NCBI GenBank assembly: GCA_024509875.1
Contig: JAMPIV010018956.1
Span: forward strand, 434,001 to 498,000
Direction: 5' to 3'
DNA: 64,000 bases
Origin: Oreohelix idahoensis
Lineage: Eukaryota > Mollusca > Gastropoda > Stylommatophora > Oreohelicidae
Shown here: in pieces, positions 33,245-45,007 of the stretch
Layout: the number at the start of each line of letters is the position of its first letter
How positions within the stretch are numbered: position 1 is the first letter of the stretch
Program-made: the position numbers and the translations under genes
Notes under the pieces: model-generated
Database searches by the model: none
Told to the model about the DNA's origin: nothing
What the model saw: the letters and a program-made list of their open reading frames with translations, nothing else

Positions 33245-34300
33245 GTGCCACAACTGAATATATGGCCATTGATTTTTTTCAAACTTTTTTCCCCTGACAC
33301 TGCCATAGATCTGACCACTGACGAAGTGAATAGGTACTGAGAAAATCACCTCGCTCTGCACACAAGCAGGAATATATTTCAAACACTAACTGCCACAAAG
33401 TGGTGATTCAAACTATCTGCTCTCACTGATGCTAAAACATAATAGTGCATGAAATTGATACTGGTAAAGAAACTTATGAAGGTTGTGTTGGGGCAACTTT
33501 CAGGGTTGTGAAAGATCCTCTTGATGGATAGGCAACAAGGGACATATTCTCTTCTGTGGTAGTTTCAATTCAGCCTTCAGCTTTATTCCAAGACTTGAAA
33601 GAAATTCAGATTGGTGCATTTGGAACAGTAGCTGAAAATAGGAAGCATTTTCCTGAAGCACTGAAGAAAAAGGAACTCATCCTGTGTTTTGTGCGACAGA
33701 AGATAAGGCATGCCGACAGTCACCTGGCATGATACGAAATGATTTAACCTTATATCAACTGTTCACTCCAATGATAATATAAACAAGACAGTTAGAAAGA
33801 CAAATTCTTTAGGACAGAAGAATTCAGAAGCCAGTGCTTGCAGAAAAATAAAGCAAAAGTACAGGAGGTGTCGACCACTTCGGCCAACTAGGTGCAAGCT
33901 ATCCCTACCCACACTGGTCCTATTTTTATATTATTTCTTAGTTGAAACTGTCCTGGTCAATGGGCACATAACCTACAACACTGCCAACTCTACAAAAAAG
34001 ATCAAAGCAAAGATCACGATGTCAGTCTGACTCTTATAGAACCTGCTATTCTTCAACACAATGTGACATCTTCAAAACCACAGGTCACAACAACACGACT
34101 TACTGAGCACCACTTCATTGATTAATATAAAAGGGCAAGGTACAAACCAGACTGTAAAGTGTGTAAGGCTGCAGGGCACAGAAGCCAGACTTGCATGTAC
34201 TGCCCAGATTGCAATGTACCTATATGCCTGATAGCCTGCTTCAAGTTATACCACACAGTCGAGGATTATCAACGATCCAGACAAATACTCTTCAGAGGCC
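33245..34300 (+). pseudogene. piggyBac-3 relic inside the hAT-like element
   Basis: 5'-truncated piggyBac transposase pieces follow the hAT core without a clear border: FFKLFSPDTAIDLTTDEVNR (33270), IQIGAFGTVAENRKHFPEAL (33606), a TGGVDHFGQL region (33866), the terminal RLTEHHFID (34096) and a cysteine-rich domain CKVCKAAGHRSQTCMYCPDC then ACFKLYH (34156-34250). Several frames and stops are involved. It is too decayed to place its termini. Confidence 0.75.
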
Positions 34301-35180
34301 TACAGCTACAACTTCAACCCCAGTTAATGAAGAAGAAGCTCAGACTCCAACTAGAGGTACTTAACTACTTAAACACTTATTGTCAGATGCCACAGACACA
34401 GAATACTTTCAAAAAAGACAAATTAAAAAATTAAATTTATTTTTACATTTTATTCACAATTTTTGATAGCATTTTACGTTGAAATAAATGGTTAATCATT
34501 AAATCAATACATCAATCAAGCCTATTTTATTCATTGCCATCCATGTCCCTAACATTTTATTGCACTGACATTGAACAAATTCACTATAAAGTGGAAAAAG
34601 ATCATGGTTTTAAAACATCTCCTGAAATTTCTATAATTAGCCACACAAAGTCAAGACGGCCGCCATGATCATGTGACCAATTTGCATAAAATATGTTTTT
34701 TGGATGTGGCAACCATTCATAAAGGTGCTCTAAAAATTTCAAAGGCCTATGTCTGTTTTTCAATTTTTTATGAATTTTCAAAAAAAAAAAAAACAGTTAT
34801 GTTTAAAGAAATCTGCTAACGCCCTTGGTAATGGGAGACAGTAATGCTCCGTATTGCTGGTCAGCAAAGCGATAATTATATTTGAGAAAATTAGATGAGG
34901 AAAATATTAGAGTTTCCCATCCTTGAAAATCATGTGCTTGGACCTGGAAAAGGCTGGAAAAACCCTGGAAAATGCTTGAAGAAATTTACTATGAACCCTG
35001 AAAAGTGTATGTGTTCATTTGTGTATGTATATATGAGAGGATGTCTTTGTATGTGTGGATGAGTGATGGCAATAATGAGAAAATGATTGCAGAAAAACGT
35101 TATCTTCCCTCCCCACATTTAAAAACTGTGTATTACAAGTGTCATAAATACAAAGAGAAATCAAGTCCAACACACAAATA

Positions 35181-35416
35181 TCAATCTTCAACTCCAGTGT
35201 CAAGGCCGTTCAATTATATAGCTCTAGTTTATAGCATTCTGAAATGTCCAGGGTAAAAGAGTTTTTGGGAGACTCAAAAACACACACAGTAAAGAACTGG
35301 ATACAAAAGTCAAAGATATGAGTCAGTCATGGAGACACCTTGAGCTGATAGTATACAACAAGAGGAGTTGGCAGACATTTGTTGAAGACCTAGGCTGTTT
35401 AGGTAGCGAGAAGTGA
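35181..35416 (+). pseudogene. RTE LINE C-terminal relic (second copy)
   Basis: More than 90% alike by eye to 5374-5625 (same SRVKEFLGDSKTH stretch, MSQSWRHLELI and SWQTFVEDLGCLG). The flanks differ, so it is either an independent insertion of the same truncated element or part of a small duplication. Confidence 0.6.
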
Positions 35417-35464
35417 TAATGATGATGTGTCATAAATGCCTGGATTGATCAAAATTTGTTTCAG

Positions 35465-35567
35465 GCTGATTGTGACAACAGCTGTACTAAAACTGAGATA
35501 CAGTATACTGACTTATTGGACATGCCAGAAAGTCAACAACAGTTATGCTTATTTGGAGATGAGAAAG
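35465..35567 (+). CDS. Zinc-finger gene, upstream exon
   Basis: Acceptor TTTGTTTCAG ends at 35464 and donor GTATGT starts at 35568. The 103-nt exon encodes ADCDNSCTKTEIQYTDLLDM then PESQQQLCLFGDEK with phase 1 exit. This exactly fits the phase 1 entry at 36352. The acidic peptide has no recognised domain and would precede the first finger. Splicing is inferred from sequence only. Confidence 0.7.
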
Positions 35568-35783
35568 GTATGTATAATAGCAATGTTATTATTTTAAATT
35601 CATATTTTGGCTACATAAGTTTACATGATTTAAATATCTGTATAGTATAACATTTAATACTAAGCAGTGAGTGGGCCTTTCTTAGAGAATTAAATCTTTT
35701 TACAAACTTTAATTAAACTTGCTTAATATATACATGATGAAGATAGTGGCTGTTACTGCAGTAACCAGGGTAGTTTGTGTGTC

Positions 35784-36235
35784 ACACTCTCAGTCCATGC
35801 TTTTAAAGGTTCAAAATGGATGTCTGTTGCATGAATAAAAAACATTTATAGAGGCCTTGAATCTTCAGAAGCTGGTGTGAATCTACTGTACAAGTCATTC
35901 AGGTGTATGACATGGCAATAAGAGTGTTGACAGACTAGCTTGAAGTTCACCCATAGCAGGGACACTGGTCCTGCACAAGGGAGAGATACTGAGGACAGTT
36001 AATGATCATCTGTTAGAAAACAACACTGCAATAGATGAATCAACAAGGCTAAGATAGCTGGAATGTGGCACCAAACATAAGACTAACAGGTATGACGTAT
36101 GAGAGGATGCATCCTACATGTATACAATGAGGATCTACAGTACAGTAAGCATTCAAACACTTCAGCATTTGCTGGAAGAGACCAGTGGGTTTGCCTGGAT
36201 TGCAGTGATGTCGATCCTCAACTACAATCACATAA
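35784..36235 (+). repeat. Unclassified repeat family, copy 1
   Basis: Lies in the inferred intron of the zinc-finger gene and is homologous to 51285-51690 and 56800-57205. All three retain coding traces: KGEILRTVNDHLLENNTAID with its RFRLLELAIECRMNV counterpart, and a terminal WVCLDCSDVD (WVCPECNDVD in the others). I do not recognise the parent protein; the CxxC at the end suggests a zinc-binding segment. Confidence 0.6.
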
Positions 36236-36351
36236 TTATCAGAAAATTGTGCTTATGTGTTTGTTTACTACATTTTGCTAACAAATTTTAACTTAACATA
36301 TAAGACATGCAATTCATTATTTATCTTTGCTCATTATTTTTATTATCACAG

Positions 36352-38084
36352 GTGTTTATTCTTGTCACCTGTGCAACACTCATTTCTTCCAACTTGATGT
36401 CCTGGATGAGCATATGAAAACAGTACACAGAGATGGACATTGGGAGTTTGATAATAAATGCAGCGATTTTCAGAATGTGTTACCACAGGACAGTGGAAAT
36501 AACATGAATGAAGCAGTGAATAAGATTGGAGATGCCACTTTTACTGATGTAGCAAGAGATGATAGCATCAACCTGAGACTCACTTGTAATGAAGCATCAG
36601 TGAACCTCATCAACAGTCAGGAAAGGACAGCTACAATGTTTGACAACCTACACAGTAATACACCAGTTTGTAAAAATCAAATCTGTAACATAAATTGTAG
36701 TAAACCATTTTCTGCCTGTGAGATAAATGCTCAGCTTAGTGTGAGTGACAGAACTGTTGCTACTTGTAGTGATTTAAACATTCAGTCTCACAAGAATATA
36801 GAGGAATACAATTCCTACAAGTGTGATATTAATAGCGCATCATTTTCTGTGAAAGATAACCTGTGGCAACATAAAAGAATACATACAGGAGAGAAGCCTT
36901 ACAAGTGTGATGTTTGTGGGGAAGCATTTACTCAGACAGGTAAACTACAAAGCCATAAAAGAATACATACAGGACATAAACTTTGCATTTGTGATTTTTG
37001 TGGAGCAGCATTTACTCAGACAGGTAAACTACAAAGACATAAAAGAATACATACAGGAGAGAAGCCTTACAAGTGTGATGTCTGTGATGCTGCATTTACT
37101 GAGAGTAGTTACCTTAAAAAACACAGAAGACTACATACACGAGAGAAGCCTTACAAGTGTGATGTCTGTGGAGCAGTATTTACTCATATAGATACCCTAC
37201 AAAAACATAAAAGAATACATACAGGAGAGAAACCTTGGAAGTGTGTTGTTTGTGATACAGCATTTACTCAGAGCAGTAGTCTACAAAATCATAAAAGAAT
37301 ACATTCAGGAGAGAAAACTTACATGTGTGATGTTTGTGGAGCAGCATTTACTGAGAGTAGTTACCATAAAAAACACAGAAGAATACATACACGAGAGAAG
37401 CCTTACAAATGTGATGTCTGTGATGCAGAATTTACTGAGAGTAGTAACCTTAAAAATCACAGAAGAATACATACAGGAGAGAAGCCTTACAAGTGTGATG
37501 TCTGTGATGCAGCATTTACTAAGAGTAGTAACCTTAACAATCACAGAAGAATACATACAGGAGAGAAGCCTTACAAGTGTGATGTCTGTGATGCAGCATT
37601 TGCTCGGAGCAGTACTCTACAAATGCATAAAAGAATACATACAGGAGAGAAGCCTTACCAGTGTGATGTCTGTAATGCAGCATTTACTCGGAGCAGTATT
37701 CTGCAAAGGCATAAAAGAATACATACAGGAGAGAAGCCTTACAAGTGTGATGTCTGTGGAGCAGCATTTACTCATATAAATACCCTACAAAAACATAAAA
37801 GAATACATACAGGAGAGAAACCTTGGAAGTGTGTTGTTTGTGATACAGCATTTACTCAGAGCAGTAGTCTACAAAATCATAAAAGAATACATTCAGGAGA
37901 GAAACCTTACATGTGTGATGTTTGTGGAGCAGCATTTACTGGGAAAAGTAACTTACAAAGACATAACAAAATACATACACGAGAGAAGCCTTACAGGTGT
38001 GATGTTTGTGGAGCAGCTTTTACTGAGATAGATAGCCTACAAAAACACAGAAGAAAACATACAGGAGTGAAGCCTTCCAAGTAA
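36352..38084 (+). CDS. C2H2 zinc-finger protein, main exon
   Basis: Probable DNA-binding nuclear protein. The exon follows TTTTATTATCACAG and starts with a finger (CHLCNTHFFQLDVLDEHMKT then VH). A 130-residue acidic linker is followed by one degenerate finger lacking its second cysteine (KCDINSASF, 36822) and fourteen regular C2H2 fingers joined by HTGEKPY-type linkers (36893-38075). Fingers 5-7 and 12-14 are nearly identical, the result of a 588-bp (seven-finger) duplication. The frame ends at a TAA (38082) where a finger cysteine codon is expected, and degenerate fingers continue downstream. No KRAB, BTB or ZAD domain is visible. Confidence 0.85.
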
Positions 38085-38484
38085 GATGTTTTGGGAAAGC
38101 ATTTACTCAAAGCAGTAGTCTACATCGTTATAAAAGAATACATACAGGAAAGAAGCCTTACACATGTGATGTCTGTGATGCATCATTTACTGTGATAAAC
38201 AACCTACAAAGACATAAAAGAATAAATACAATGGAGAAGCCTTGCAAGTGTAATGTTTGTGGAGCAGCATTCACTGAGATAGATAGCCTACAAAAACACA
38301 GAAGAATACATACAGGAGAGAAGTCATACAATTGTTATGTTTGTGATGCAGTATTTGCTTGGAAAGGTCAAAATGATAAAGTAATACATACAGGAAATAA
38401 ACCGTACAGATGTGATGTTTGTGGTGCTACATTTACTGAGAGTGGTATTCTACAAAGACATAAAAGTATACATAGCTTAGTGTG
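38085..38484 (+). pseudogene. Continuation of finger array, shifted frame
   Basis: After the stop at 38082 and a one-base deletion near 38093 the array continues: a broken finger, then KPYTCDVCDASFTVINNLQR, KPCKCNVCGAAFTEIDSLQK, SYNCYVCDAVFAWKGQ (histidine lost) and KPYRCDVCGATFTESGILQR, ending HKSIHSLV stop (38484). These fingers cannot be translated with the main exon unless the genome sequence has errors here or an unseen splice bypasses the stop. Confidence 0.75.
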
Positions 38485-38676
38485 AGTGATAGTGCTGCTG
38501 CTGCTTGCAGTGATTTAATCATTCAGTCTCACAAGATAATAGAGGAAGACAAATCCTACAAGTGTGATATTTATGGTGTATCATTTATTGAGAAAGATAA
38601 CCTACAACAACACGAAAGAATACATACAGGAGAGAATCCTTACTGGTGTGATGTTTGTGATACAAAATGTATTTAG
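38471..38676 (+). pseudogene. Duplicated linker plus finger, truncated
   Basis: SVSDSAAAACSDLIIQSHKI through KCDIYGVSFIEKDNLQQHER and a half finger (YWCDVCDTK) repeats the linker and first finger of the main exon (36738-36905). It is fused within a finger at CATAGCTTAGTGTGAG, as expected for unequal crossing over between array copies. It stops at 38676 where the LINE-6 derived satellite begins. Confidence 0.75.
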
Positions 38677-38689
38677 TATATTGTTTGGT

Positions 38690-41600
38690 CCTTGGTGCTG
38701 ACTGACAAAGCAATCAGTGACCAACATGTCTGGTGGCACCTTGTGGGGGCAACAACAAACTGTCTCTACCTTGGTCCTTGGTGCTGAGTGACAAAGCAAT
38801 CAGTGACCAACATGTCTGGTGGCACCTTGTGGGGGCAACAACAAACTGTCTCTACTTTGGTGCTGACTGACAAAGCAATCAGTGACCAACATGTCTGGTG
38901 GCACCTTGTTGGGGGGGGGGGGGGGGGGGGGGGGGCAACAACAAACTGTCTCTACTTTGGTCCTTGGTGCTGACTGACAAAGCAATCAGTGACTAACATG
39001 TCTGGTGGCACCTTGTGCGGGCAACAACAAACTGTCTCTACTTTAGTCCTTGGTGCTGACTGACAAAGCAATCAGTGTCCAACATGTCTGGTGGCACCTT
39101 GTGGGGGCAACAACAAACTGTCTCTACTTTGGTCCTTGGTGCTGACTGACAAAGCAATCAGTGACCAACATGTCTGGTGGCACCTTGTGGGGGCAGCAAC
39201 AAACTGTCTCTACTTTGGTGCTAACTGACAAAGCAATCAGTGACCAACATGTCTGGTGGCACCTTGTGGGGGCAGCAAAAACTGTCTCTACTTTGGTCCT
39301 TGGTGCTGACTGACAAAGCAATCAGTGACCAACATGTCTGGTGGCACCTTGTGGGGGCAACAACAACCTGTCTCTACTTTGGTGCTGACTGACAATGCAA
39401 TCAGTGACCAACATGTCTGGTGGCACCTTGTGGGGGCAACAACAAACTGTCTCTACTTTGGTCCTTGGTGCTGACTGGCAAAGCAATCAGTGACCAACAT
39501 GTCTGGTGGCACCTTGTGGGGGCAACAACAAACTGTCTCTACTTTGGTCCTTGGTGCTGACTGACAAAGCAATCAGTGACTAACATGTCTGGTGGCACCT
39601 TGTGCGGGCAACAACAAACTGTCTCTACTTTAGTCCTTGGTGCTGACTGACAAAGCAATCAGTGTCCAACATGTCTGGTGGCACCTTGTGGGGGCAACAA
39701 CAAACTGTCTCTACTTTGGTCCTTGGTGCTGACTGACAAAGCAATCAGTGACTAACATGTCTGGTGGCACCTTGTGCGGGCAACAACAAACTGTCTCTAC
39801 TTTAGTCCTTGGTGCTGACTGACAAAGCAATCAGTGTCCAACATGTCTGGTGGCACCTTGTGGGGGCAACAACAAACTGTCTCTACTTTGGTCCTTGGTG
39901 CTGACTGACAAAGCAATCAGTGACCAACATGTCTGGTGGCACCTTGTGGGGGCAGCAACAAACTGTCTCTACTTTGGTGCTGACTGACAAAGCAATCAGT
40001 GACCAACATGTCTGGTGGCACCTTGTGGGGCAGCAAATACTGTCTCTACTTTGGTCCTTGGTGCTGACTGACAAAGCAATCAGTGACCAACATGTCTGGT
40101 GGCACCTTGTGGGGGCAACAACAACCTGTCTCTACTTTGGTGCTGACTGACAAAGCAATCAGTGACCAACATGTCTGGTGGCACCTTGTGGGGGCAACAA
40201 CAAACTGTCTCTACTTTGGTCCTTGGTGCTGACTGGCAAAGCAATCAGTGACCAACATGTCTGGTGGCACCTTGTGGGGGCAACAACAAACTGTCTCTAC
40301 TTTGGTGCTGACTGACAAAGCAATCAGTGACCAACATGTCTGGTGGCACCTTGTGGGGGCAGCAACAAACTTTCTCTACTTTGGTGCTGACTGACAAAGC
40401 AATCAGTGACCAACATGTCTGGTGGCACCTTGTGGGGGCAACAACAAACTGTCTCTACTTTAGTGCTGACTGACAAAGCAATCAGTGACCAACATGTCTG
40501 GGGGCACCTTGTGGGGGCAACAACAAACTGTCTCAACTTTGGTCCTTGGTGCTGACTGACAAAGCAATCAGTGACCAACATGTCTGGTGGCACCATGTAG
40601 GGGCAACAACAAACTGTCTCTACTTTGGTCCTTAGTGCTGACTGACAAAGCAATCAGTGACCAACATGTCTGGGGGCACCTTGTGGGGGCAACAACAAAC
40701 TGTCTCTACTTTGGTCCTTAGTGCTGACTGACAAAGCAATCAGTGACCAACATGTCTGGGGGCAACAACAAACTGTCTCTACTTTGGTCCTTAGTTCTGA
40801 CTGACAAAGCAATCAGTGACCAACATGTCTGGGGGCACCTTGTGGGGGCAACAACAAACTGTCTCTACTTTGGTCCTTAGTGCTGACTGACAAAGCAATC
40901 AGTGACCAACATGTCTGGGGGCACCTTGTGGGGGCAACAAAAAACTGTCTCTACTTTGGTCCTTGGTGCTGACTGACAAAGTAATCAGTGACCAACATGT
41001 CTGGTGGCACCTTATGGGGGCAACAACAAACTGTCTCTACTTTGGTCCTTGGTGCTGACTGACAAAGCAATCAGTGACCAACATGTCTGGGGGTACCTTG
41101 TGGGGGCAACAACAAACTGTCTCTACTTTGGTCCTTGGTGCTGGCTGACAAAGCAATCAGTGACCAACATGTCTGGTGGCACCTTGTGGGGGCAACAACA
41201 AACTGTCTCTACTTTGGTCCTTGGTGCTGGCTGGCAAAGCAATCAGTGACCAACATGTCTGGGGCACCTTGTGGGGGCAACAACAAACTGTCTCTACTTT
41301 GGTGCTGACTGACAAAGCAATCAGTGACCAACATGTCTGGTGGCACCTTGTGGGGGCAGCAACAAACTGTCTCTACTTTGGTGCTGACTGACAAAGCAAT
41401 CAGTGACCAACATGTCTGGTGGCACCTTGTGGGGGCAACAACAAACTGTCTCTACTTTGGTGCTGTCTGACAAAGCAATCAGTGACCAACATGTCTGGGG
41501 GTACCTTGTGGGGGCAACAACAAACTGTCTCTACTTTGGTCCTTGGTGCTGGCTGACAAAGCAATCAGTGACCAACATGTCTGGTGGCACCTTGTGGGGG

Positions 41601-41945
41601 CAACAACAAACTGTCTCTACTTTGGTCCTTGGTGCTGGCTGACAAAGCAATCAGTGACCAACATGTCTGGGGGCACCTTGTGGGGGCAACAACAAACTGT
41701 CTCTACTTTGGTCCTTGGTGCTGACTGACAAAGCAATCAGTGACCAACATGTCTGGGGGCAACAACAAACTGTCTCTACTTTGGTCCTTGGTGCTGACTG
41801 ACAAAGCAATCAGTGACCAACATGTCTGGAGGCACCTTGTGGGGGCAACAACAAACTGTCTCTACTTTGGTCCTTGGTGCTGACTGACAAAGCAATCAGT
41901 GACCAACATGTCTGGTGGCACCTTGTGGGGCCCAACAACATACTG
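38690..41945 (+). repeat. 86/79-bp satellite, about 39 units
   Basis: Tandem units beginning CTGACTGACAAAGCAATCAG, 86 bp long, or 79 bp when GTCCTTG is absent. Units are highly similar, and groups of variants recur in order. One unit has its five-G run expanded to 25 G (38911-38935). Long frames crossing it are artefacts of unit periodicity. Confidence 0.95.
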
Positions 41946-42032
41946 TCTCTACTTTGCTCAATCAACAGCCATTCTTCATGTGGTGCCCCAGCTCTGCTTC
42001 ATGCTTAGTGTTTCAGCCTCCACAGTTCTCCA

Positions 42033-42815
42033 TCTGGTGGCTTTTAGCAGTCCTTGTTTTCACTTTCTGTCTGGTGGCTTTTTGCAGTCCTTGTTTTCAC
42101 TTTCTGTCTGGTGGCTTTTGGCCGTACTTGTTTTCACTTTCTGTCTGGTGGCTTTTGGCCATCCTTGTTTTCACTTTCTGTCTAGTGGCTTTTGACAGTC
42201 CGTGTTTTCACTTTCTGTCTGGTGGCTTTTGACAGTCCTTGTTTTCACTTTCTGTCTGGTGGCTGTTGACAGTCCTTGTTTTCACATTCTGTCTGGTGGC
42301 TTTTGGCAGTCCTTGTTTTCACTTTCTGTCTGGTGGCTTTTTGCAGTCCTTGTTTTCACTTTCTGTCTGGTGGCTTTTGGCCGTACTTGTTTTCACTTTC
42401 TGTCTGGTGGCTTTTGGCCATCCTTGTTTTCACTTTCTGTCTAGTGGCTTTTGACAGTCCGTGTTTTCACTTTCTGTCTGGTGGCTTTTGACAGTCCTTG
42501 TTTTCACTTTCTGTCTGGTGTCTTTTGACAGTCCGTGTTTTCACTTTCTGTCTGGTGGCTTTTGACAGTCCTTGTTTTCACTTTCTGTCTGGTGGCTGTT
42601 GACAGTCCTTGTTTTCACATTCTGTCTGGTGGCTTTTGACAGTCCTTGTTTTCACTTTCTCTGTGGTGGCTTTTGACAGTCCTTGTTTTCACTTTCTGTC
42701 TGGTGGCTTTTGGCAGTCCTTGTTTTCACTTTCTGTCTGGTGGCTTTTGGCATTCCTTGTTTTCACTTTCTCTGTGGTGGCTTTTGACAGTCCTTGTTTT
42801 CACTTTCTGTCTGGA
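42033..42815 (+). repeat. 37-bp satellite, about 21 units
   Basis: Unit TGGTGGCTTTTGACAGTCCT then TGTTTTCACTTTCTGTC. Because 37 is not a multiple of three, frames cycle through the same peptides (VFTFCLVAF and similar), which explains the hydrophobic frames in the region. A seven-unit (259-bp) block starting near 42072 repeats at 42331, a higher-order structure. Confidence 0.95.
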
Positions 42816-42984
42816 GTCTATAGCATGGTAGTTCTGGTGATGATGTCTGAGGTTGTTGCCCACCCAGTCCCAGCATCTACCCAATACATTAGTGCACATG
42901 TCTTCTTGGTGGCTCCACATTAGCAGTTTTTGGTTGGTGATGGTGTTCAGCCAGAAAATTTGAGATATTTTTATTAGGCAAATT

Positions 42985-44160
<1,176 letters not shown>

Positions 44161-44218
44161 ATATGCATTCTAAAAAGTCACTACTTTAGTTGTACACATT
44201 TTTTCTTGATCTGAAGGC

Positions 44219-44224
44219 AATAAA
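44219..44224 (+). promoter_or_regulatory. Candidate polyadenylation signal
   Basis: AATAAA downstream of the last finger remnant on the coding strand of the zinc-finger locus. In AT-rich DNA this is weak evidence. Confidence 0.3.
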
Positions 44225-44449
44225 TCTTTTTAACTGGCAGACATAGCATCATTGGAAAATATCAGCTGACTTTGGCTTGAAAAATCATGAAATTTAAACC
44301 AGTGTCAATGCATTCCTGATAAGTGTTGGACTAAAATAATTTCATAGAAATTCACTTCAGACAAAATATTATCTTTATGTGGATTTTCATTGTTTTATTA
44401 CATTATTTTGCTTTGTAACAGCTGTTCTAAAACATCATCATCATTAGAG

Positions 44450-44721
44450 CTGTTTAGACAAAAATATCAGACAGTTAATTAACCTTATATGTTGTATGTA
44501 CCATTGTTTAGACAAACTAAATCAGACAGTTAATTAGCCTTATATGTTTCAGACAGTTAATTAGCTTTATATGTTGTATGTATCATTGTTTAGACAAACT
44601 ATATCAGCCAGTTAATTAGCCTTATATGTTGTATGTACCATTGTTTAGACAAACTATATCAGCCAGTTAATTAACCTTATATGTTGTATGTACCATTGTT
44701 TAGACAAACTATATCAGCCAG

Positions 44722-44759
<38 letters not shown>

Positions 44760-44766
44760 GATGTTG
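44450..44766 (+). repeat. 55-bp satellite and (GTT)n run
   Basis: Five satellite units (44450-44720) followed by a pure GTT run (44721-44760) that is the (AAC)n tail of the minus-strand LINE-7. Confidence 0.85.
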
Positions 44767-45007
44767 GTTAACTAGGGCTGCTGAGCTTGTAACTCTTTAG
44801 CAGTTAATGCCCAGCTAAAGAATTTGCGTGTGTTCTGCAGCTGTTGAGTGGGACTGTATAGAGTGTTTGTGGTTGTTGGGGAGACCGGCAATAGCTGTCC
44901 TCTTTCTATGGAGAGTCCTGGACAAGTGAACAGCACATGCTGAACTGTCTCATATGGATGGGTACAGTTGCGGCAATGAGGGTCATGTGTGGGGTTTAAT
45001 TTGAACA
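44767..45007 (-). pseudogene. LINE-7 C-terminus, (AAC)n tail
   Basis: On the minus strand the frame reads LNPTHDPHCRNCTHPYETVQ then HVLFTCPGL, the cysteine-histidine cluster at the C-terminus of Jockey/R1-type LINEs. SPTQQLQNTRKFFSWALTAK and a stop lie directly before the (AAC)n tail. Only the last 75 codons remain. Confidence 0.8.

Larger units (their letters stand above)
31566..35000 (+). mobile_element. hAT-like transposon, 3435 bp
   Basis: Terminal inverted repeats CAGGGTTCGTAG at the left and CTATGAACCCTG at the right bound the element. Both subterminal regions carry several CTGGAAAA motifs, a pattern common in hAT-like elements. No clear 8-bp target duplication remains (ACATAAGT against AAAAGTGT). 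It contains a BED-type finger exon, a transposase segment and a piggyBac relic. Confidence 0.65.
38690..42984 (-). mobile_element. LINE-6 3' fragment expanded into satellites
   Basis: Read on the minus strand the whole interval is collinear with the last roughly 400 bp of LINE-6 (46480-46865). The 86-bp unit matches 46763-46862, unique 41946-42032 matches about 46705-46763, the 37-bp unit resembles about 46655-46700, and 42816-42984 matches 46480-46655. It splits the zinc-finger array (fingers end at 38676 and resume at 42985). A truncated insertion of about 0.4 kb has thus grown to 4.3 kb. Confidence 0.8.

Noticed and set aside
37305..37556. Minus-strand frame opposite the zinc fingers
   Set aside because: Antisense shadow of the finger repeats.
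38690..41890. Open frames with CWSLIALSVST or HVWWHLVG repeats on both strands
   Set aside because: They come from the 86/79-bp satellite periodicity and are antisense to LINE-6 codons.
38690..41945. CRISPR-like array of regular repeats
   Set aside because: Units are contiguous with no spacers, and the context is an animal genome.
41915..42923. Long hydrophobic open frames (repeating VFTFCLVAF) resembling a membrane protein
   Set aside because: They are frame-cycling translations of a 37-bp satellite. All three frames give the same peptides and there is no start context or conservation.
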